Origin: Paracoccaceae bacterium
GTDB lineage: Bacteria; Pseudomonadota; Alphaproteobacteria; Rhodobacterales; Rhodobacteraceae
Assembly: GCA_009842205.1 (NCBI GenBank)
Contig: VYFX01000036.1
Span: 1-32,000, forward strand
Length of the DNA stretch: 32,000 bases
Direction: 5' to 3'
Part shown: positions 25,635-32,000 of the stretch, piece by piece
Layout: every line of letters starts with the position of its first letter
Position numbering within the stretch: position 1 is the stretch's first letter
The notes under the pieces: generated by a model
The model's database searches: none
What the model saw: only the letters and a program-made list of their open reading frames with translations
Told to the model about the DNA's origin: nothing
Program-made: the position numbers and the translations under genes

Positions 25635-26244
25635 TTTTGGTTCCCATCAAGCCAAGTGCTGTTTTGAAATACTCCCAGCCAGAATAAATTGTTTGAATTG
25701 CTGATAACCAAATAAGCACGATACAAGCCATTTCCACCAGAGTTGTCCCCGAGCCCGCAACAGGTTGTAATAAAAAGGTAGTAAGCGAACTGCTTCCGTC
25801 AACGATTATGCCCGAGAAAAAGGTTAATGAAATCGTGATCATCTGAAGGGTGGTTTTCAGTTTGGCTATGAAGGTAACCTGAAGACTCAGGCTCTTGGAA
25901 GCCAGATATTCCCGCAAACCTGAAATAAACAATTCCCTGAAGATGATTAATCCGATGGGTAAAATAATCCATGAATTGAATTCATAATAGGTAATGATGA
26001 TGACCCAGGCCATAATGACCAGGATCTTATCGGCTATCGAATCAAGGATTTTACCCAACTCCGAAACCAGATTGAATTTTCGAGCAATATAACCATCAAT
26101 GAAATCGGTTATTGCTGCACTAACAAATATCACAAAGGCTAGAATATCCGCCTCGGGTCTTGCCAGAAGCAAGAAGCCCAACAAAATCAGAAACCCGGCA
26201 AATAACCTAATTATGCTCAGAATGGTCGGTAAGGTTATGGTCAT
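25624..26244 (-). CDS. pgsA: CDP-diacylglycerol-glycerol-3-phosphate 3-phosphatidyltransferase
   Basis: PgsA makes phosphatidylglycerol phosphate in the inner membrane. The 206-residue protein has the complete CDP-alcohol phosphatidyltransferase motif D-x2-DG-x2-AR-x8-G-x3-D-x3-D: Asp47, Asp50-Gly51, Ala54-Arg55, Gly64, Asp68, Asp72. It also has about five hydrophobic helices. The start LPTILSIIRLFAGFLI is typical. It begins 23 bp after the uvrC stop and overlaps moaD by 11 nt, a tight packing I recall from other Alphaproteobacteria. Confidence 0.95.
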   Translation of the reverse strand: MTITLPTILSIIRLFAGFLILLGFLLLARPEADILAFVIFVSAAITDFIDGYIARKFNLVSELGKILDSIADKILVIMAWVIIITYYEFNSWIILPIGLIIFRELFISGLREYLASKSLSLQVTFIAKLKTTLQMITISLTFFSGIIVDGSSSLTTFLLQPVAGSGTTLVEMACIVLIWLSAIQTIYSGWEYFKTALGLMGTKNDG

Positions 26245-26267
26245 AATTTACTTTATCCCACGGTTTG

Positions 26268-28136
26268 TTAGGTATCGTGATAATATGAGTGGATTGTACG
26301 GGCCATGCTTTCCGATATGCCCTGAACTGCCTTTAGATCGTCTATACCTGCCTTTTTTACTTCCTTGACTGATCCAAAGTGATGCAAGAGGGCATGTTTC
26401 CTGCCAGCCCCAATCCCCGGTATGGCATCTAGTGATGACCTTCTCAGGTTTTTTCTTCTGGCCGATCTATGGGTTCCGATGGCAAACCTGTGAGCTTCAT
26501 CCCTAATGCGCTGGATAAAAAACAACAATGAATCATTCTTCTCCAGCTTGAACCTGGACGTATCGGCAAGGTGTATTGTTTCTATATCCTGATCTCGATT
26601 GGGCCCTTTGGAAACGCTGATGACAGAGATTTCATCAAGTCCGAAATTCTCAAGAATTTCCTTGGCTGCCGTCAGCTGGCCCTGCCCACCATCAACTATT
26701 ATTAGATCTGGCCAAAGCATACTGTTCTTTTCAGGATCTTCTTCCAGCAATCTTCGAAATCTGCGAGTAAAGACTTCCCGCATCATTCCATAGTCATCAC
26801 CAGGAGTCAGTTGCTCGTCCTTGATTTTGTATTTACGATAGGAGGATTTGAGAAACCCTTCCTTGCCAACACAAATCATTGTTCCGTACTGATATGAACC
26901 CTGAATGTGTGAATTGTCATAAACCTCAATTATTTCTGGTATTTCATCCAAACCCACCTTTTCTGCAAGCCTCTCGAACAACAATATCTGACTTGCCACC
27001 TCTGATAGTTTCCTGTTCAGTGATTCCCTTGCATTTCGTACTGCATTCTCAATCAAAAGGGCCCTCTCCCCTCTTTTGGGAATGTTCAGCTTTACTTTGG
27101 TGCCCCTTAGTTCACTAAGCACCGTTACCATCGGGTCATAATCCTCAATGGGGTGGGACAGTAAAATTTCCCTTGGTGGGTGCTTGTTGGAATAAAACTG
27201 ACCCAGAAAGGCCTTGAGGATTTCTGCCTCTTCAGCACCTTCTCCCGTTTTTGGAAAAAAGGATTTGTTTCCCCAATTCTGATGGGACCTGATGAAGAAG
27301 ACCTGTACACAAGCTTTGCCATTTTCCAGGTTCAGCCCAATTACATCGGCTTCGGAAACTGTTTGTGGGTTGATGCCCTGTACCGATTGTATTTGCGTCA
27401 ATGCCTGTATTCTGTCTCTGAGAGCAGCAGCTTTTTCAAACTCCAACGCCTTTGAGGCAAGGTCCATTTTTGAAGCCAAATTCTGTTGGATATTGGATGT
27501 TTTTCCTCGTAGAAAACTTTGAGCATCATTGACGAGCTCGGCATAACTGTCTTCTTCAATAAGCCCTACACAGGGGGCTGAACATCTCTTGATCTGGTAT
27601 TGCAGGCAAGGTCTTGTCCGATTGTTGAAAATCGTATCAGAACAGTTTCTTATGAGAAATACCTTTTGCAGTTGATTTATGGTTCTGTTGACGGCAGCAG
27701 CAGAGGCAAACGGTCCGTAATGCTTGCCGTTCAATTCCCTTTTTCCCCTGTGTTTCCTTATTTGAGGAAAAGGGTGATCCGTTGAAATGTAGATGGTGGG
27801 AAAACTCTTGTCATCCCTGAGCAATACATTGAAATGAGGTTTCAATTGCTTGATGAGATTTTGTTCAAGCAGCAGAGCTTCGGTTTCGGTTTTGGTCGTC
27901 AAAAACATCATGGATGCGGTCAACGAAACCATTCTTTCGATTCTTCCTCCCATGGCCATGGGATTGAGATAGTTTCTTACCCTGTTTTTGAGGTGCTTGG
28001 CTTTTCCAACATACAAAACCTCGCCCTTGGAACCCAGCATTCTGTAAACGCCGGGGCTCCCATCAAGCGTTTTGGCATAATGCCTGATACAATCGACCCC
28101 TCGCAAGCCAATTTGATGATCGGCTTCACTAGTCAT
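26268..28136 (-). CDS. uvrC: excinuclease ABC subunit C
   Basis: UvrC makes both incisions in nucleotide excision repair. The 622-residue protein carries all expected parts. The GIY-YIG nuclease spans about 26-105 (SPGVYRMLGSKGEVLYVGKA). A UVR motif near 210-245 (KALEFEKAAALRDRIQAL) mediates UvrB contact. The RNase H-like endonuclease has EVYDNSHIQGSYQYG and LIIVDGGQGQL. Tandem helix-hairpin-helix motifs end the protein (LDAIPGIGAGRKHALLHHFG and AVQGISESMARTI). It heads the uvrC-pgsA-moaD-moaE run on the minus strand. Confidence 0.97.
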   Translation of the reverse strand: MTSEADHQIGLRGVDCIRHYAKTLDGSPGVYRMLGSKGEVLYVGKAKHLKNRVRNYLNPMAMGGRIERMVSLTASMMFLTTKTETEALLLEQNLIKQLKPHFNVLLRDDKSFPTIYISTDHPFPQIRKHRGKRELNGKHYGPFASAAAVNRTINQLQKVFLIRNCSDTIFNNRTRPCLQYQIKRCSAPCVGLIEEDSYAELVNDAQSFLRGKTSNIQQNLASKMDLASKALEFEKAAALRDRIQALTQIQSVQGINPQTVSEADVIGLNLENGKACVQVFFIRSHQNWGNKSFFPKTGEGAEEAEILKAFLGQFYSNKHPPREILLSHPIEDYDPMVTVLSELRGTKVKLNIPKRGERALLIENAVRNARESLNRKLSEVASQILLFERLAEKVGLDEIPEIIEVYDNSHIQGSYQYGTMICVGKEGFLKSSYRKYKIKDEQLTPGDDYGMMREVFTRRFRRLLEEDPEKNSMLWPDLIIVDGGQGQLTAAKEILENFGLDEISVISVSKGPNRDQDIETIHLADTSRFKLEKNDSLLFFIQRIRDEAHRFAIGTHRSARRKNLRRSSLDAIPGIGAGRKHALLHHFGSVKEVKKAGIDDLKAVQGISESMARTIHSYYHDT

Positions 28137-28216
28137 CGCTTGGATCCAAAAAGTTCTGTTTTAACAATCATATGTCAAAAGTATAGCGAAATAATATTAA
28201 CCGTCTGGCAATAAAG

Positions 28217-29014
28217 TTAATAATCTTCGCCATAAAATTTGGGGTTCCAGGTTAGATGTTGCCCACTGTCAGTACAAATCAACTGGCCTGTGACGGAAGG
28301 GGAATCGATAAAATAATTCATCGCTCCGACAATATCCTGGGGATTGGAACCTCTCCTCAGGATGGTATTGTATCGTTGATTTGAAAAATGCTCCTCCGAT
28401 TGTGTATCCATTTTTATCGTGGGTCCTGGCCCAATTGCATTGACCCTGATCCTTGGTGCCAACGAAATGGCTGCTGTTTGGGTCAATGACCAAAGAGCCA
28501 TTTTGGCCAAGGTATATGTAGCAAAATGGGAGGTGGGCTTTAGTACTCTTTGATCAACCATGTTGATGACCAACCCTTGAGCAAGAAACTCTCCCCTTTC
28601 ATCAATCATTTCATCGGGAACCTGATGGGCAAAGGCTTGTGTCAGAAAAAATGGGGCCCTTAGATTTGATGAAATGTGGTTGTCCCAACTTGTCAGAGTG
28701 GCATTTTCGATGGAATCATTGGTGAAAATGGAGGCATTGTTTATCAACAGGTTCAAGGGCTTTCCCAAGGCTTCCTTGGCATCGGCAATCAAACTGATTG
28801 TTTCTTCGTGTTCAAGTAAATTTGCCTTCAATGTCGCAGCTTTTATCCCCAATGAAGACAATGAGTTTGCAAGGGATACCGCCTCATTCTCTGAGCTGTT
28901 GTAATGGATGACCAGATCAAAGCCCCTTTTTGCCAAGGCAGAAGCCATCTCCTTGCCCAATCTTTTGGCACCACCCGTTATCAATGCTGCCTGATTCCTG
29001 ACTGATTCATTCAT
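28217..29014 (-). CDS. short-chain dehydrogenase, pteridine reductase-like (PTR1/FolM type)
   Basis: A 265-residue SDR oxidoreductase. The NADP site is LITGGAKRLGKEMA (Gly14-Gly15, Arg18-Leu-Gly20), the TGxxxRxG form found in pteridine reductases. NNAS is at 92-95. In the catalytic region the usual serine is replaced by aspartate in INMVDQRVLKP (Asp154), with Tyr167 and Lys171 in YTLAK. Asp-Tyr-Lys is the PTR1/FolM arrangement. It probably reduces dihydropterin or dihydrofolate, but a related carbonyl substrate is possible. The start ATG overlaps another ATG 4 nt on in a different frame. It is 80 bp upstream of uvrC. Confidence 0.85.
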   Translation of the reverse strand: MNESVRNQAALITGGAKRLGKEMASALAKRGFDLVIHYNSSENEAVSLANSLSSLGIKAATLKANLLEHEETISLIADAKEALGKPLNLLINNASIFTNDSIENATLTSWDNHISSNLRAPFFLTQAFAHQVPDEMIDERGEFLAQGLVINMVDQRVLKPTSHFATYTLAKMALWSLTQTAAISLAPRIRVNAIGPGPTIKMDTQSEEHFSNQRYNTILRRGSNPQDIVGAMNYFIDSPSVTGQLICTDSGQHLTWNPKFYGEDY

Positions 29015-29307
29015 TTACGTCATACCGTCAATCAAAATACAAACCAAATAATTTCTTAAATGTTAATGGGGTGGATTATCCACTAAAGCTGATATTACCT
29101 GAGGAATTCAGTATTCAAAACTTTATATCCCGGATAAAGCCAAATTATTGTGAATTAAATTGTGACTTTGAAAAGAGTTATTGTCCACACATGTTTGAAA
29201 ACAGTTCAAACCAGGGAAATTTTACGGATCAACTACAATAAAATCCACTTGGGAAAAAGTTTGTACGTAAATACTATTCGACTACGGTTGGGATTGATCC
29301 TATTACA
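29015..29307. other. non-coding gap between SDR and SppA-like genes
   Basis: About 290 AT-rich bp without a plausible gene on either strand. It holds a small palindrome GTGGATTATCCAC (29071-29083), whose right half is one base off a DnaA box, and a hairpin GTTTGAA-AACAG-TTCAAAC (29193-29211). It probably contains the SDR promoter. Confidence 0.4.
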
Positions 29308-30165
29308 TTAGAGTCGAAACTTTTCCCAAAGAGAATTCGCTTTGAAATAATCCAGGGTTGCACTTGTGATCTGGGCACCAAGGGAAGATAGAAATTTCTT
29401 CTTTTTGATATAGGAATTGAATTTTACATTGTCGCCGAATTTTTCCTTTATGACCGGTACCATATGCCCGATCTGGTCGACCAATCCGATTTCAATTGCC
29501 TTCCGCCCCGTCCAGAATCTACCTGTAAAGGCTGATTCATCAATTTCCTTGCCCTTTCTTCTTTCGGTGACAAAGGAAATGAAGTTTTGGTGAATCTCCT
29601 TCTGAATTTCCTTGAGTTTCTCAACATCATCAGGGTCTTCTGGAAGGAATGGATCCAGTATATTTTTTTCTTCGCCAGAGGTATGAACCCGTCTTTCAAT
29701 ACCAACCTTGGTCAACAGTTCCTGAAATCCGAATGAAGATGATATGACACCGATCGAACCAACAATCGAGTTATCATCTGCATAAATCTCATCACCGATT
29801 GCTGCCAACCAGTAGCCCCCTGAGGCAGCAACATCTTCTACAAAAGTATAGATTGGAACTTCCTTTTCCTGGGATAGTCTGATTATTCTGGCAGCAATCA
29901 GTGAACTTTGTACGGGTGAACCGCCTGGTGAGTTGATCACCAATGCTACTGCAACGGGCTTTCCTCTTGTAAAGGCCTTTTCAATAAAGGGAGCAACTCC
30001 CTCGTCAGATAGTTGGGATTGCCTCACCCTACCACCTGAAGCAATTACACCTTCAAGTCTAATTACAGACACTACCGGTCTGGATTTCCTGAAGGGTATT
30101 CTTAATCGCCGACGTGATTTTTTTGAGGTATCTTTATTTTTTGATCTTTTGAAGAGCTTTTTCAT
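29308..30165 (-). CDS. S49-family peptidase (SppA/SohB-like)
   Basis: A 285-residue serine peptidase of the signal peptide peptidase A/SohB family. Catalytic residues, numbered from the ATG at 30165, are Ser115 in EDVAASGGYWLAA and Lys167 in SGEEKNILDPFLP, forming the Ser-Lys dyad. VINSPGGSPVQSS and SIVGSIGVISSSFGF are further family motifs. The N-terminus has about 28 residues that are extremely basic (KKLFKRSKNKDTSKKSRRRL) and no obvious membrane anchor, unlike classical SppA, so it may sit on the cytoplasmic membrane face through charge. Upstream TTG/GTG codons are alternative starts. Confidence 0.9.
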   Translation of the reverse strand: MKKLFKRSKNKDTSKKSRRRLRIPFRKSRPVVSVIRLEGVIASGGRVRQSQLSDEGVAPFIEKAFTRGKPVAVALVINSPGGSPVQSSLIAARIIRLSQEKEVPIYTFVEDVAASGGYWLAAIGDEIYADDNSIVGSIGVISSSFGFQELLTKVGIERRVHTSGEEKNILDPFLPEDPDDVEKLKEIQKEIHQNFISFVTERRKGKEIDESAFTGRFWTGRKAIEIGLVDQIGHMVPVIKEKFGDNVKFNSYIKKKKFLSSLGAQITSATLDYFKANSLWEKFRL

Positions 30166-30248
30166 AAGCACCAAAACTAGTGGTGATTAAAGGCAAAACA
30201 AGTATCAGAAAATTTATTTCCGTAATTTATCTTGATTTGCGACAGTAG

Positions 30249-31874
30249 TCATACGCCCCTGCTTTTGGGAAATACCAAAAACTCCCAAGGGCTGGGAAAC
30301 ACACCCACTGGTACTTCAATTATACATGGACCATCATGATTGATTGCCTGTTTCAAAACGGGCTTCAATTCCTCCGGGGAATTGGCTCGCAAACCCATGG
30401 CCCCAAATGCCTCGGCATATTTGACAAAATCGGGACTGGTAAGATCAGTAGCTATGATCCGACCACCATATACATCCCTTTGAAAGTGTTGAACATTACC
30501 ATAGGCATGGTCCTGAAAAACTATTGTCGTAAGGGGGATATTGTATTTCACGGCTGTTGCCAGTTCGCTCAAGGCAACCAAGGCACCGCCATCACCTTCA
30601 ATCGATACTACCGGAACATCCCTTCTGGAATGAGCAACTCCCAATGCCGAGGGAAAACCATAACCCAATGATCCCTGATAACCGGTAGAAATATACGTCC
30701 TGGGTAAATATGCCTTATAGGCAAATCGTGACACATAACCCACCTGGGTCAGGTCATCTACGTAAATTCCTTCTTTCGGAAGTACATTCCGTATTACCTC
30801 CAGATAGGCAATTTGAGGTTTTAGTTTATGTCGAATTTCCTTCCATCTTCGTTCAGATACGTCCCCTACCCTCTTCACCCAATCACTTCGCTTAATTTCA
30901 TTCCCTTCAAGTGCACCTATCAATTCTGGTAAGGCATCAGCCAAATCAGCATTTATGGCCACATCTGTCCTGGCACTCCTGTTTAGTTGGGTCTCATCAA
31001 TATCTATATGAATAACCTTCAGACTGTCATCCTGGCCCCATTCATGAACCTGACTTTGAAGTCTTGTTCCCAACCCGATTACAACATCGACTTCCGGCCA
31101 AAGGTCATATCCTATCGGCAAATTGATTTTCAATGGATGATCCGCAGGTACAACACCCTGACCATTTCGATAGGACATAACAGGTGCTGAGAGCATCTCC
31201 ATAAGTCTATTAATTAGCAAACTGTGATTTTGTGCACCACTTCCAACAACAATCAAGGGTGCCTTGGCCTTGATCAATATATTTTTGGCCTCTTCAATTT
31301 TATCTAGATCAACTGGGAATTCGCTTGATTTTGGGTTGCTTTTTTCACTATCGTCAACAGGTCGATCCCAGACATTCTCCGGAATTTCCACTCCAACGGG
31401 TTGAGGCCTGCCATGGGAAAGTGCATGGAAGGCATTGTCAATGATGTCTCGTGCATTGCTACCCCCGATAATTCGATCAGAATATTTCGTCAGGCTTGAT
31501 AAAATACCCAATTGATTTGGAATCTCATGTAACAACCCATGCCCCTTGTCAATTTCTTCCAGGGGAATTTGACCAATTATCCCCAAGACGGGAGCATTGA
31601 CAGCGTAAGCTGTGCACAAGGCTGTAGTGGTATTCAAGAAACCCGGACCTGGAACTACACAGAATGCCTGTTTGTTTCCGGTAGCTAGTGCTGCTCCGGT
31701 TGCCATGTAAGCAGCACCCTGTTCATGACGGGAAACGATGGGAGTAATTGAATCTGTATAGTCGTAGAGTGTATCGAAAAAAGGATCGTTTTGAACCCCG
31801 GGTAAACAGTAAAGTTGATCAATCCTATTTTTGATCAACGATCTAATTACTAGCTCGGCTACTTTAGTCGTCAT
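30249..31874 (-). CDS. thiamine-diphosphate-dependent enzyme, acetolactate synthase-like
   Basis: A 541-residue ThDP enzyme with the three-domain layout of the acetolactate synthase/benzoylformate decarboxylase group. The catalytic glutamate is Glu51 in SRHEQGAAYMATGAAL. The cofactor-binding motif is EGDGGALVALSELATA, with the closing Asn in DHAYGNVQ. The middle domain has PLIVVGSGAQNH. The N-terminal LPGVQNDPFFDTLYD is shared with a proteobacterial subgroup of unknown substrate. No acetolactate synthase regulatory subunit lies nearby, so it is probably not biosynthetic IlvB. The ATG has AGGA at about 8 nt. It follows no upstream gene in the window. Confidence 0.88.
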   Translation of the reverse strand: MTTKVAELVIRSLIKNRIDQLYCLPGVQNDPFFDTLYDYTDSITPIVSRHEQGAAYMATGAALATGNKQAFCVVPGPGFLNTTTALCTAYAVNAPVLGIIGQIPLEEIDKGHGLLHEIPNQLGILSSLTKYSDRIIGGSNARDIIDNAFHALSHGRPQPVGVEIPENVWDRPVDDSEKSNPKSSEFPVDLDKIEEAKNILIKAKAPLIVVGSGAQNHSLLINRLMEMLSAPVMSYRNGQGVVPADHPLKINLPIGYDLWPEVDVVIGLGTRLQSQVHEWGQDDSLKVIHIDIDETQLNRSARTDVAINADLADALPELIGALEGNEIKRSDWVKRVGDVSERRWKEIRHKLKPQIAYLEVIRNVLPKEGIYVDDLTQVGYVSRFAYKAYLPRTYISTGYQGSLGYGFPSALGVAHSRRDVPVVSIEGDGGALVALSELATAVKYNIPLTTIVFQDHAYGNVQHFQRDVYGGRIIATDLTSPDFVKYAEAFGAMGLRANSPEELKPVLKQAINHDGPCIIEVPVGVFPSPWEFLVFPKSRGV

Positions 31875-32000
31875 GAAATATCCTTGGTGATTAATTCTTG
31901 TCTTTTCTATTGTATAGTTCTAGGTGAAATGCAAGAATATTTTCACCGTGAATATGAAAAAGAAGGCGAAATTTTAATTTCATATCAGTGATATTATAGT

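Noticed and set aside
31929-31991. A 20-codon plus-strand reading frame (MQEYFHREYEK...) near the right edge
   Set aside because: It has an AGGTGA just upstream, but it is too short, ends in the window and resembles nothing; it could be a leader peptide, but there is no support.

Overview
This is an AT-rich chromosomal segment from an alphaproteobacterium. The lineage call rests on several independent markers. There is a TrcR-like DUF1013 regulator, a COQ9-family gene divergent from rpsU, a plant-type glutamate-cysteine ligase, a tiny aa3-type cytochrome oxidase subunit IV, and a pyrB-pyrC'-plsY cluster. The gene order rsmE / ubiA - ompA-like ... moaE-moaD-pgsA-uvrC - SDR resembles, from memory, Rhodobacterales and relatives, but the low GC suggests a reduced or marine lineage. 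I cannot name the species. I see no rRNA, tRNA, CRISPR array, transposase, integrase, phage or defence gene.

Layout. (1) 1-4.6 kb: a D-Ala-D-Ala carboxypeptidase cut by the left edge, a HAD hydrolase, clpS, the TrcR-like regulator, a quinone oxidoreductase, and COQ9 divergent from rpsU. (2) 4.6-9.7 kb: a PLP decarboxylase, a short gene for cytochrome oxidase subunit IV inside an apparently empty stretch, a metallo-beta-lactamase-fold hydrolase and a large acyl-CoA dehydrogenase. (3) 9.8-14 kb: Sua5, YqgE, a DsbD-like periplasmic domain protein, and a coupled uracil-DNA glycosylase-moaB pair. (4) 14.1-17 kb: pyrB, a degenerate pyrC-like gene and plsY, tightly packed. (5) 17-24.8 kb: gshA and rsmE on the minus strand; ubiA, an OmpA/BON-like envelope protein, a small membrane coiled-coil protein and an orphan YejA-like solute-binding protein on the plus strand. 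(6) 24.9-32 kb: uvrC-pgsA-moaD-moaE, a pteridine-reductase-like SDR, a SppA/SohB-like peptidase and a ThDP enzyme, all on the minus strand.

Most genes are conserved housekeeping functions: cofactor synthesis (ubiquinone, molybdopterin, glutathione, possibly pterin), pyrimidine and phospholipid synthesis, DNA repair, RNA modification and proteolysis adaptors. The least ordinary items are these: a missed 44-codon oxidase gene; a pyrB whose N-terminus is intact but whose only well-placed start is ATC; a pyrC paralogue without its metal-binding histidines; a family-4-like uracil-DNA glycosylase without its iron-sulphur cysteines; a nested palindrome upstream of gshA; and a pair of long-range inverted repeats after moaB. 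I found no convincing new multi-gene system.
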